A stretch of DNA of 31,690 bases from JBIOJM01 sp044450785 (GTDB taxonomy: Bacteria > Planctomycetota > Planctomycetia > Isosphaerales > Isosphaeraceae). The DNA is taken from the NCBI GenBank assembly GCA_044450785.1, contig JBIOJM010000078.1:1-31690 (forward strand). Reading direction: 5' to 3'. Of this stretch, positions 24,070 through 31,690 are shown piece after piece; the stretch's first letter is position 1, and each line of letters opens with the position of its first letter. Below the pieces are notes generated by a model. The model did not search any database. It was not told the origin of the DNA and saw only the letters and a list, made by a program, of their open reading frames with translations. A program made the position numbers and the translations under genes.

Positions 24070-27042
24070 ATGCGACCAGACTATGCTTTCAGAGGAAATC
24101 GCCGTTCCACGTCGTCCCTGAGGCGACTGCCGAGCGCGTTGTGGATGTTTCCGATCCTTGCCGGGTTCGTCCGGGCCGATCTCCTGCCGCCGGACCCGAT
24201 CAATCCCAAGGGGCATTCCCGCGACGTCCTCGCCGTGGCGTTCACGCCCGACGGAAAGACGCTCGTCACGGCCGGCTCCGACGGGCACGTGAAGCTCTGG
24301 AACGTCGCGGATGGGAACGTGCGGGCCGATCTCGCCGGGCACCGCGGCCCGGTCCTCTGCCTCGCGGTCTCGCCCGACGGGAAAACGGTGGCGGCCGGCG
24401 GCGAGGACATGACGATCCGGCTGTGGGCTACGTCGGACGGCGCAAGTCTGGGTAGCCTCTCGGGCCATTCGGGTGCGGTGGCCGCGCTGGCGTTCGCGCC
24501 CGACGGCAAGAGGCTCGCCTCGGGCAGCCTCGACGCCACGGTACGGCTCTGGGATGTCGCCTCGCGTGGTGTATTAAGGGTGCTTCAGGGACAGCGGGGT
24601 GTCCAGGGCCTGGCCTTTGCCCCCGATGGCAAGGCCGTCGCCTCGGCGAGCCGCGCTGGCACGGTCACGCTCTGGGACGTGGCCACGGGCCACGAGCGGA
24701 CGACCCTGGGTTCGCATGAACGACAGCAGCGACCGGTGCAGGCCTTGTCGGTCGGAGACGACGTGCTCGCGATCGCCTTTGCCCGCGACGGCAAGACGTT
24801 GGCCTTGGCTCTGTCCGACGCGCAGGCAACCTGGCCGGTCCCCGGGACGGTCGTGATCTGGAACGTCGCCAATCAGCAGATCACGAATCGAGTCCGGGGC
24901 CACTTGGGAGCGGTCCGGGCGATTGCGTTCTCCCCCGACGGCAGTACGCTCGCCTCGGGAGGCGGCGATCGCTCGATCCGGCTCTGGGACATGAGGGCCG
25001 GGGCATCGCCGCGGGCCGTCTGGCTCGGCCCCTGGCCGCCAGGACCGGCCGGGGATCGGATCATGACGAACCTCGACCCGGTCGAGGCCCTGGTCATCAC
25101 ACCCGACGGCAAGACGGTCGCATCGGCCATCGGCAGTCCGATCGTGACTCTGTGGAACGTGGCGACCCATGAGGTCCAGCGGCGGCTTCGCGACCCCTCC
25201 GGAGCGTGTCGTGCGCTGGGGATCAGTCCCGATGGAGCGACGCTCGTCACCGGGGGCGACGGCAAGGTCGTCAAGCTCTGGGACCTCGCCACGGGCCATG
25301 AGCGGGCCACACTGTCGGGCCACTCCGGCCCGATCACCTGCGTGGCGTTTGCGCCTGACGGCAAGACGCTCGCCACCGGCTCGCTCGACTGGACCGTGAA
25401 GGTATGGGACGTCGCATCGGGCCGGGTTCGTCACTCGCTCGAAGGGCATCGCGACGGGATCGACGCCGTCGCGTTTGCGCCCGATGGCGCGATCCTCGCA
25501 TCGTCGAGCCGCGACGGGATGACCAGGCTGTGGGAGCTTGCCAAGGGTTCCGAGCGGGCGGTCCTCCGTGCCCACTCCGGATCGTTCGGTCCGCTCGCGT
25601 TCCTTCCCGACGGCCGCGCCCTGATCACCGGTGGGGCCGACGGGTCCCTGCGCCGATGGGAGATGGCGGACCGCCACCTGCAGGCCCTCAAGGCTCAGGC
25701 ACACATCGGACCGCTGACAACACTTGCCCTGGCCGCCGACGGTAAGACCCTGGCCACCGGTGGGGCCGACCGCGAAGTCAAGTCCTGGGACGTGGCCTCC
25801 CAGCTCGCGCCCAAGGCGTTTGCGGGCATCGAGGCCAAGGTGTGGTCGCTGGCACTGTCGCCCGATGGCAAGCTGCTCGCCGCGGCCCCGTCTGACGGCG
25901 TCGTCCAGTTCTGGGATCCGGCCAGCGGAAAGGAACGAGGCGATCCCATCAAGTTTAACGCAAGTGAGATCCACCTCGCTTTCTCGCCCGACGGGAAGAT
26001 GCTGGCCACGCTTCCGATCGGCTTAAGTTCCGACACCCTGAAGCTCTGGGACACCGCGACCAGGCGCGAGCTGGACCTGCTGGCGGTCGTGCCCGGCAAC
26101 GCCCGCGCCCTGGCCTTCACTCCAGACAGCCACTTTCTGGTGACGGCCGGTGGACTTGTCAACCTGTGGGGATTGGCCGCGGAGCCACCGGTCCGTACCT
26201 TGAAAGGACGGACGGGCCTGATCCGATCGATCGCGGTTTCCCCCGACGGTTCGACGATCGCCACCGCGGGTGGCGACGGGATCGTGACGCTGTGGGACGT
26301 GGCGGGTGGCGTGTCACTCGCCGATCTGAAGGGGCATACCCGGGCGGTCTGGTCCGTGGCCTTTTCCCCGGACGGCAAAACGCTGGCCACCGGCGGGGCT
26401 GACCGGACCGTTCGCCTCTGGGACGTCGGCACCCGGACCGAGCGATCCACGCTCCGCGGGCCCAGAAAGCCGGTGACGGCCCTGGCGTTCGCTCCCGATG
26501 GCAAAGTGGTCGCATCTTCGTCCGACGGCGACCCAACCGTTTCGCTCTGGGACGTGGCGGCGGGCCGTCTCGGCGCGACCCTGACCTTGCCAGACCCCGC
26601 GCCGGGCGAGGGCATCGCGTGCCTGGCGTTCGCACGCGACGGCAAGACACTCTACACAGGCGGCGAGCGGGGAATCGCGGCATGGGACGTGTCTTTGGAG
26701 AGCCGGGTTTTGGTTCGCACAACCGCGTTGTCGAAGGGACAGGAGCGGGCCACGCTGCGCGGACACAACGAGACTGTCCGGAGCCTGTCGAGCCTAGAGG
26801 GCGGCAAGGCCCTGGCCACGCGCGGGGAGGACGGAGTGATCAAGGTCTGGGACGACTGGATCGCTTTCTCAGCCGACGGCCGCGCCATCTTCACGGCCAG
26901 CCGAGACGCCACCGCGAAGCTATGGGACTTGCCCGCCATTCCGTCCCGAACATCCTCAGCACATCAGCGGCCGATGGATGAACTGTTTCTGGCTCCCTCT
27001 CCCGCGGGAGAGGGCTGGGGTGAGGGCCGAGCCGCACCGTGA
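24070..27042 (+). CDS. Exported protein of about 21 WD40 repeats
   Basis: The 990-residue protein has a long Arg-rich signal peptide (hydrophobic LWMFPILAGFV, likely cleavage after VRA at 36) and then almost nothing but WD40 repeats. I count about 21 units of the form GHxxxVxxVAFxPDGKTLAxGxxDxTVRLWDVxxG; repeats 5, 13-15 and 19-21 are degenerate. Twenty-one blades would fit three seven-bladed propellers (inference). No kinase or catalytic domain is attached. Such proteins act as rigid interaction platforms, here probably outside the cytoplasm. The last 17 residues (LAPSPAGEGWGEGRAAP) come from a palindromic repeat at 26995-27014 and are likely an extension. A GGGAGG lies 8 nt before the ATG; its neighbour upstream is a broken cytochrome gene. 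Confidence 0.88.
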   Translation: MRPDYAFRGNRRSTSSLRRLPSALWMFPILAGFVRADLLPPDPINPKGHSRDVLAVAFTPDGKTLVTAGSDGHVKLWNVADGNVRADLAGHRGPVLCLAVSPDGKTVAAGGEDMTIRLWATSDGASLGSLSGHSGAVAALAFAPDGKRLASGSLDATVRLWDVASRGVLRVLQGQRGVQGLAFAPDGKAVASASRAGTVTLWDVATGHERTTLGSHERQQRPVQALSVGDDVLAIAFARDGKTLALALSDAQATWPVPGTVVIWNVANQQITNRVRGHLGAVRAIAFSPDGSTLASGGGDRSIRLWDMRAGASPRAVWLGPWPPGPAGDRIMTNLDPVEALVITPDGKTVASAIGSPIVTLWNVATHEVQRRLRDPSGACRALGISPDGATLVTGGDGKVVKLWDLATGHERATLSGHSGPITCVAFAPDGKTLATGSLDWTVKVWDVASGRVRHSLEGHRDGIDAVAFAPDGAILASSSRDGMTRLWELAKGSERAVLRAHSGSFGPLAFLPDGRALITGGADGSLRRWEMADRHLQALKAQAHIGPLTTLALAADGKTLATGGADREVKSWDVASQLAPKAFAGIEAKVWSLALSPDGKLLAAAPSDGVVQFWDPASGKERGDPIKFNASEIHLAFSPDGKMLATLPIGLSSDTLKLWDTATRRELDLLAVVPGNARALAFTPDSHFLVTAGGLVNLWGLAAEPPVRTLKGRTGLIRSIAVSPDGSTIATAGGDGIVTLWDVAGGVSLADLKGHTRAVWSVAFSPDGKTLATGGADRTVRLWDVGTRTERSTLRGPRKPVTALAFAPDGKVVASSSDGDPTVSLWDVAAGRLGATLTLPDPAPGEGIACLAFARDGKTLYTGGERGIAAWDVSLESRVLVRTTALSKGQERATLRGHNETVRSLSSLEGGKALATRGEDGVIKVWDDWIAFSADGRAIFTASRDATAKLWDLPAIPSRTSSAHQRPMDELFLAPSPAGEGWGEGRAAP
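26995..27014. repeat. Perfect 20-bp palindrome inside the 3' end of the WD40 gene
   Basis: ccctctcccgcgggagaggg reads the same on both strands and is followed by ctggggtgagggc. Sequences translating as SPSPAGEGWGEG are a recognisable dispersed repeat of many bacterial genomes. Here it lies within the last codons of the gene and can form a hairpin that may serve as its terminator. Confidence 0.7.
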
Positions 27043-27094
27043 GCCTCGCCCTCTGGGAATCGTCTTCACAATTCTCCGGATCGCGCACCGTGAC

Positions 27095-27976
27095 TTAGAG
27101 CTCGTCGAGGTTTCGTGGCCAATCATCCTTCAACAGTCGCGAGAGCGAGCGGTCGGCGAGGATCCGCCGCTCGGTCTGACAGCCCGGGCAGTAGTTGGTC
27201 TCGTTGTCGGCGTATCGGATCCGCTGCACGGGAGCGCCGCAGACCGGACACGGTTGGCCAAACCGTCCATGCACGGCCATGCCCGGCCGAAACGCGGTGA
27301 CTTTCTCGGGAAAGCCGTCTCCCGTCTGGGCGCGGAGACGCTCGACCCATTCGAGGAGAACGTCACGCGAGGCGGCGTAGAGCCTTTCCGCCTCCTTTAT
27401 GGTCAGCTTCTGAGAAAGGGCCAGTGGAGACAGGCGGGCGCGATGGAGAATCTCGTCGGAATACGCGTTGCCGATCCCACTGAATAAATGCGGATCGGTG
27501 AGCGCCCTCTTGAGCGTGTGGTTACGCCGGCGCAGCACGGCTTGAAACTCGTCGAACGTCGCCGCGATCGGCTCGAGTCCGCCGGGGTCTTGCTCGTGTA
27601 AGGCATCTTCACCGCGAAGCAAGGAGAGTGACGCCCGGCGCTTTGTGCCTGCCTCGGTGAACATCAAGGTCCCATTCGAGAAATCAAAGGCCGCCAGGCT
27701 GTATTTTCCGGACAACTTGGCTCCGAGCGACTTCCAGTGGAGTCGTCCCGCGATCATCAAGTGCAGCACAAGCCACAGTTCGTCGTCGAGGCCCATGGCG
27801 ATCCGTTTCCCCAGTCGCCGGACCTGTCCGACCTTCTTGCCACTCACCGAGTCCAATGGCGGATCGAAGGTTCGGAGCAGGAATGGGCTGTGGATTCTCA
27901 CGGCATCCAGCCTCTGGCCGAGGATGTGCCTCTCGAGCGCCTCGACGTAGATGGTGATATCCGGCAGCTCAGGCAT
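27095..27976 (-). CDS. Formamidopyrimidine-DNA glycosylase family protein (Fpg/Nei, divergent)
   Basis: The 293-residue protein begins MPELPDI, with the Schiff-base proline (P2) and catalytic Glu (E3). K57 in LGKRI and M74 in HLMIAGRL match catalytic and intercalating positions, and the H2TH helix carries GIGNAYSDEIL with N170. A C4 zinc finger closes the protein (C243, C246, C263, C266). Two canonical features differ: the DPRRFG loop is replaced by FTEAGTKRRASL, and the zinc finger reads DNETNYCPGCQ without the usual phosphate-binding Arg. It is therefore a divergent base-excision enzyme whose lesion preference may differ from Fpg. It is convergent with the WD40 gene and divergent from the next gene. 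Confidence 0.88.
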   Translation of the reverse strand: MPELPDITIYVEALERHILGQRLDAVRIHSPFLLRTFDPPLDSVSGKKVGQVRRLGKRIAMGLDDELWLVLHLMIAGRLHWKSLGAKLSGKYSLAAFDFSNGTLMFTEAGTKRRASLSLLRGEDALHEQDPGGLEPIAATFDEFQAVLRRRNHTLKRALTDPHLFSGIGNAYSDEILHRARLSPLALSQKLTIKEAERLYAASRDVLLEWVERLRAQTGDGFPEKVTAFRPGMAVHGRFGQPCPVCGAPVQRIRYADNETNYCPGCQTERRILADRSLSRLLKDDWPRNLDEL

Positions 27977-27991
27977 GAGGGCGGGAGTCCT

Positions 27992-28056
27992 CTTTCAAAA
28001 ATGTTTGACATCCTTTCAACAAATGTGTTCTGCGGACGTTGCGATTCTGGTAGACT
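27992..28056 (+). promoter_or_regulatory. AT-rich divergent regulatory region with direct repeats
   Basis: Two near-identical copies of a ctttcaa-aaatgt-tt motif lie at 27992-28006 and 28013-28029, 21 bp apart (two helical turns). A TTGACA (28005-28010) and a TAGACT (28051-28056) are present, but not at 17-bp spacing to each other. The region separates the divergent Fpg-like and DUF1549 genes and is strikingly AT-rich against its surroundings. Confidence 0.35.
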
Positions 28057-28135
28057 ATGAAAAGAAACGTGTTGCCTGCCTAGTCCCCGCCCCCGCCGAG
28101 CCCTCGACATCCTCGCACCGCCGGATCGATGGCCC

Positions 28136-30397
28136 ATGAGACCGACCCACCTGATCGTTGGCTTGATCGCGCTCGGATCGGCGCTATCGATCGCGCCCCG
28201 CACGATCGCCGCGCCCGCCGACCCTGAAAAGCACTGGGCCTTCATCCCCGTCCAACGACCCGCCCTGCCCGTCACGACGAACGCTTTGTGGTCGAGCAAC
28301 CCCATCGATCGCTTCATCCAGGCGAAGCTGGAAGCGCAAGGGGTCACGCCGGCGCCCGCGGCGGATCGCCGGACCTTGATCCGCCGCCTCTATCTCGACT
28401 TGATCGGCCTGCCTCCAACCCCCGACGAGGTGCTTGCGTTTCTGGACGACAAGTCGCCTGACGCCGTCGCCAAGGTGGTCGATCAACTGCTGGCTCGCCC
28501 ACAGTATGGCGAGCGCTGGGCGCGTCACTGGCTCGACGTCGTGCGCTACGCCGACACCAACGGCTATGAACGCGACGGCGCCAAGCCTCACGCCTGGCGA
28601 TATCGGGACTACGTGATCGACGCACTCAACGAGGATCGGCCGTACGATCGATTCTTGACCGAGCAGTTGGCGGGCGACGAGGTTGAGGGATCCGACGCGA
28701 CTTCGCAGATAGCCACCACGTTCCTTCGGCTGGGGACCTTTGACGACGAGCCAGCCGATCCGAAGGTCGATCGATACGACCAGCTCGATGACGTGCTGGG
28801 AACGGCCGCGACCGCGTTCCTGGGCGTCACGCTTCGCTGCGCTCGCTGCCACGACCACAAGTTCGAGCCGTTCACGCAGGTCGATTACTACCGGATGCTG
28901 GCCGTTTTCGAGCCGCTCGTGCGTCCTCAGGATGGCCGTATCGAGCTCGACCGCCTGGCCGGGCGCGCAGCCGAGCTGGCCGCATATAACGAGGTCTCCG
29001 GCAAGGCGGATGCCGAGGTCGCCGGGATATGGGAGCGGATCTGGGCGCTCACCAGGCCGGAGATGGTCCGGCTATTCGCCCCGGTGGTGAAGGTGAAAGA
29101 CGGCAAGCCCGGCCTGAAGCGCACCGCCTTGCCGGTCGAGGCAATCAAGGCGTTTCAGACGGAGTCGTCGCAGCGCTCGCAGGCCCAGCGCAACCTGGTG
29201 ATGTATTTTGCCGCGAAGCTCCAGGCGGAGGTGCGACAGATTGCGCCGCCCGAAGTGAAGGCCGCGCTCAAGCCGCTGGACGAGCGGATCGCGGCCATCA
29301 ACGCGGCCAGGCCCAAGGAACCCCCTCGTGCCTACATCTGGTATGAAGACGGACCGAAGTGTCCCGCGACGCACGTTCTCAAGGGTGGAGATCCCTCCCG
29401 GCCCGCCAAGGCCGTGGAGCCAGGCGTCCCGGCCGTCATGGTTCCGCGGCAACCGGGTCCCCCCAAACCCACTGCCAGCTCCATGGGCCGCAGGCTCTGG
29501 CTGGCTCACTGGCTGACCAGTCCCGCGAACCCGCTGACCGCGCGCGTCATCGTCAACCGGATCTGGCAGTTCCATTTTGGCGAGGGCTTGGTCGCGTCTT
29601 CGAACGATTTCGGAGTCATGGGCGACCCGCCCAGCCACCCCGAGCTCTTGGACTGGCTGGCGGCGGAGTTTGTCGCCTCCGGCTGGCGGCTCAAGCCCCT
29701 GCACCGCATGATCGTTCTGTCGCGGACCTACCAGCGATCCGCGTCGTTCCAGCCCGAGGCCGCCAAGCTCGACCCCCAGGGATCGTTGCTCGGGCGCTGG
29801 CGGCAGCGGCGTCTCGAGGCCGAGGTGGTCCGTGACTCGATCCTGGCGGTCAGCGGCCGGTTGAACCCGCGAATGGGCGGGCCGGGAGTCTATCCGACCC
29901 TCCCCCGCGCCGTGCTCGAGGGCCAATCCCGACCCGGTGAGGGCTGGGGCAAGTCGGACGAGCACGAACAATCCCGACGCAGCATCTACATCTTTGCAAA
30001 GCGCAGCCTGGCGGTGCCTGAGCTCGAGTTGCTGGACACCCCCGACACCACCAGCAGTTGCGAGCGGAGGGTCGTCTCGACGACCGGGCCGCAGGCGCTG
30101 ACGTTCTTGAACGGCGCATTCGTCCACGAGCAGGCGCGGCACTTCGCTTCGCGGCTCATCACCGAGGCAGGAGAGCGGCCCGAGGACCAGGTGGAACGAG
30201 CCTACGCGCTCGCGCTGGGGCGGCCAACGCGTCCCGAGGAATCGAGGGCCGCGCTCGAGTTTCTGGCAAAGCAAGAGACGCAGATCAAGGCCGACGCCGC
30301 CCAGGCCAGGGCCGAGCACGGCGACGCCAGGCACAAGGCCCTCGAGGCGTTCTGCCTGGTCGTCCTGAACACGAACGAGTTCGTTTACAACAATTAA
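28136..30397 (+). CDS. Planctomycete secreted DUF1549/DUF1553 protein
   Basis: The 753-residue protein has a signal peptide (cleavage near TIAA at 23-26), then HWAFIPVQRP, the usual lead-in of this family. DUF1549 (PSCyt2) covers about 55-260: FIQAKLEAQGVTPAP, LIRRLYLDLIGLPPTPDE, YGERWARHWLDVVRYADTNG, ending with CARCHDHKFEPF, a CxxCH motif at 235-239 that may bind heme. A Lys-rich helical spacer leads to DUF1553 (PSD1, about 470-725): PLTARVIVNRIWQFHFGEGLV, SSNDFGVMGDPPSHPELLDWLA, HRMIVLSRTYQRS and the final ALNTNEF-type VVLNTNEFVYNN. The N-terminal PSCyt1 heme domain of longer paralogues is absent. Function is unknown; families are linked to envelope or polysaccharide use. The next gene starts 36 nt downstream. 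Confidence 0.92.
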   Translation: MRPTHLIVGLIALGSALSIAPRTIAAPADPEKHWAFIPVQRPALPVTTNALWSSNPIDRFIQAKLEAQGVTPAPAADRRTLIRRLYLDLIGLPPTPDEVLAFLDDKSPDAVAKVVDQLLARPQYGERWARHWLDVVRYADTNGYERDGAKPHAWRYRDYVIDALNEDRPYDRFLTEQLAGDEVEGSDATSQIATTFLRLGTFDDEPADPKVDRYDQLDDVLGTAATAFLGVTLRCARCHDHKFEPFTQVDYYRMLAVFEPLVRPQDGRIELDRLAGRAAELAAYNEVSGKADAEVAGIWERIWALTRPEMVRLFAPVVKVKDGKPGLKRTALPVEAIKAFQTESSQRSQAQRNLVMYFAAKLQAEVRQIAPPEVKAALKPLDERIAAINAARPKEPPRAYIWYEDGPKCPATHVLKGGDPSRPAKAVEPGVPAVMVPRQPGPPKPTASSMGRRLWLAHWLTSPANPLTARVIVNRIWQFHFGEGLVASSNDFGVMGDPPSHPELLDWLAAEFVASGWRLKPLHRMIVLSRTYQRSASFQPEAAKLDPQGSLLGRWRQRRLEAEVVRDSILAVSGRLNPRMGGPGVYPTLPRAVLEGQSRPGEGWGKSDEHEQSRRSIYIFAKRSLAVPELELLDTPDTTSSCERRVVSTTGPQALTFLNGAFVHEQARHFASRLITEAGERPEDQVERAYALALGRPTRPEESRAALEFLAKQETQIKADAAQARAEHGDARHKALEAFCLVVLNTNEFVYNN

Positions 30398-30433
30398 CGG
30401 ATGCTGCTCGAACGTGCTGCCCGGAGGTGACCG

Positions 30434-31690
30434 ATGAACGGCAATGGTAGCGACGACCGACGTGCGGCCCGGGCCTTGACTCCGTGCGGCCGCACCCGCC
30501 GGGAGTTCCTCTGGGAAGCCGGCGGCGGGTTCGTCGGCACGGCCTTGACCGCGTTGCTGGCGGGGGACGGCTTCTATCCCAGATTGGCCCACGCTTCGGA
30601 AACGGACAAGTCGCCCGACTCGCCGCTGGCCCCGAAGGCGCCGCCGTTCCCGGCCGAGGCCAAGGCGTGCATCGTCCTGTTCATGTACGGCGGCGTCAGC
30701 CAGGTCGATACGTTCGACCCCAAGCCGGAACTCGTCAAGCGCACCGGCAAGCCGATCCCGCTCCTCGACAGCGACCCGGTCCTGAAGGCCCGCAATCCGG
30801 GGATGTTACTGGGGTCGTCCCGCAAGTTTGCCAGATGCGGCCAGTCGGGGATCGAGATTTCCGACTTGTACCCGCACCTGTCCCACTGCATGGACGACCT
30901 CGCCGTCATTCGGAGTACGCATACGGACAGCTTCGCACACGGCTCGGGCTTGCTTCAGATGAACACCGGGTTCGTCCGCCAGGGTTACCCGAGCCTGGGC
31001 TCCTGGCTCAGCTACGGACTGGGCACCGAGAACCAGAACCTGCCGGCCTACGTCGTGTTGCTCGACCAGCGAGGCGGCCCGATCTCCGGCCCTCCCAACT
31101 GGGGCTCCGGCTTCATGCCGGCGACCTACCAGGGCACCCAGTTCCGCTCGAGCGGCGACCCGATCTTGAACCTCCGGCCGCCCCAGGCGATCTCGACGGC
31201 GCAGCAGCGCAATCAGCTCGACCTCCTGGCCAAGCTGAACCAGGGCCACGGGCCTGCCAGCATGGGCAACTCCGAGCTGATGGCCCGTGTCGCGAGTTAC
31301 GAGCTGGCCTTCCGCATGCAGGCCACCGCCCCCGAGGCCGTCGACCTGGCGAGCGAGCCGGCGGAGACCCGGCGGCTCTATGGGCTCGACGACCCGAGGA
31401 CCGAGCCGTTCGGCCGGCGCTGCCTGATGGCCCGGCGGCTGGTGGAACGCGGCGTCCGGTTCGTGCAGGTCTATTCCGGAGGGGGCCACACCGACGAGTG
31501 CTGGGATGCCCACGGCGACGTGAACAAGAACCATGAGCTGCACTGCGGCGAAACCGACCGGCCGATGGCGGCGCTTCTGACCGACCTCAAGCGCCGGGGG
31601 CTGCTGGATGAGACATTGGTGGTCTGGACCGGCGAGTTCGGACGGACGCCGACCGGCCAGGGCGGCAAAGGCCGCGACCATAGCCCAAGA
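30434..31690 (+). CDS. DUF1501 family protein, Tat-exported (3'-truncated by window edge)
   Basis: The gene starts with ATG at 30434 after a good GGAGGTGA and is open to the right edge (419 codons seen). A twin-arginine signal is clear (TRREFL at 21-26, then GGFVGTALTALLAG). The body fits DUF1501, an alkaline-phosphatase-superfamily-like fold: ACIVLFMYGGVSQVDTFDPKP, IRSTHTDSFAHGSGLLQMNTG, YPSLGSWLSYGLGTENQNLPAYVVL, ERGVRFVQVYSGGGHTDECWDAH and LVVWTGEFGRTP. The conserved FDPKP, H-rich and GEFGRTP segments are intact. DUF1501 genes directly follow DUF1549/DUF1553 genes throughout planctomycetes, and the two are probably co-transcribed and act together outside the cytoplasm. The reaction is not known. 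Confidence 0.92.
   Translation, partial: MNGNGSDDRRAARALTPCGRTRREFLWEAGGGFVGTALTALLAGDGFYPRLAHASETDKSPDSPLAPKAPPFPAEAKACIVLFMYGGVSQVDTFDPKPELVKRTGKPIPLLDSDPVLKARNPGMLLGSSRKFARCGQSGIEISDLYPHLSHCMDDLAVIRSTHTDSFAHGSGLLQMNTGFVRQGYPSLGSWLSYGLGTENQNLPAYVVLLDQRGGPISGPPNWGSGFMPATYQGTQFRSSGDPILNLRPPQAISTAQQRNQLDLLAKLNQGHGPASMGNSELMARVASYELAFRMQATAPEAVDLASEPAETRRLYGLDDPRTEPFGRRCLMARRLVERGVRFVQVYSGGGHTDECWDAHGDVNKNHELHCGETDRPMAALLTDLKRRGLLDETLVVWTGEFGRTPTGQGGKGRDHSPR

Noticed and set aside
30484..31536. Plus-strand ORF of 350 codons
   Set aside because: It is an Arg/Pro/Gly-rich out-of-frame reading of the DUF1501 gene, which runs from 30434 through the window edge.

Overview
The window is GC-rich and almost certainly comes from a planctomycete, most likely the Isosphaeraceae. 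This is inferred from family content: a DUF1549/DUF1553 gene followed by a Tat-exported DUF1501 gene, an ECF sigma factor coupled to a membrane-anchored partner, a secreted GDSL protein with an LEPR-like N-terminal motif, a secreted WD40 protein, diheme cytochromes, and a PQQ-propeller/SIMPL/terpenoid-cyclase-fold/MoxR/DUF58/BatA operon. No rRNA, tRNA, CRISPR array or intact transposase was seen.

Layout. 1-2000 (+): a neprosin-type glutamic peptidase whose frame is open to the left edge, a small hypothetical gene, and a decayed REP-associated-type transposase. 2135-4005 (-): an ECF sigma factor and its anti-sigma-like partner, overlapping by ATGA. 4006-5850: a repeat-rich accessory patch with hairpin palindromes, one split by a ~100-bp MITE-like insertion, two tandem duplications, and a VapC-type toxin-antitoxin pair. 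5857-6882 (-): secreted GDSL/SGNH hydrolase. 7015-15213 (-): six tightly overlapping genes for envelope proteins and a MoxR/vWA module. 15778-16409 (+): an HTH-DUF433 fusion with a tiny overlapping ORF. 16439-21780 (-): a probable six-gene operon running from a large Ala-rich membrane protein through a SAM methyltransferase, a DUF488 protein and two small membrane proteins to a diheme cytochrome c. 22013-22339 (+): a small unknown gene followed directly by an attC-like half site. 22601-23925 (+): a diheme oxidoreductase gene that has lost its first heme site by indels. 24070-27042 (+): a secreted protein of about 21 WD40 repeats. 27095-27976 (-): a divergent Fpg/Nei glycosylase. 28136-31690 (+): a DUF1549/DUF1553 gene and a DUF1501 gene cut by the right edge.

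How the genes work together (inference). In the 7-15 kb operon, a MoxR ATPase would act with a DUF58 protein and a BatA-like vWA membrane protein, while the co-translated PQQ-propeller, SIMPL and cyclase-fold proteins are exported; a role in envelope assembly or surveillance is plausible but unproven. The DUF1549/DUF1553-DUF1501 pair is a typical planctomycete secreted cassette. The strongest unusual signals are the nested repeats with an internal empty-site control at 4.2-4.8 kb, the decayed cytochrome, the six-gene operon mixing a methyltransferase, DUF488 and a cytochrome, and the bacterial neprosin-like protease.
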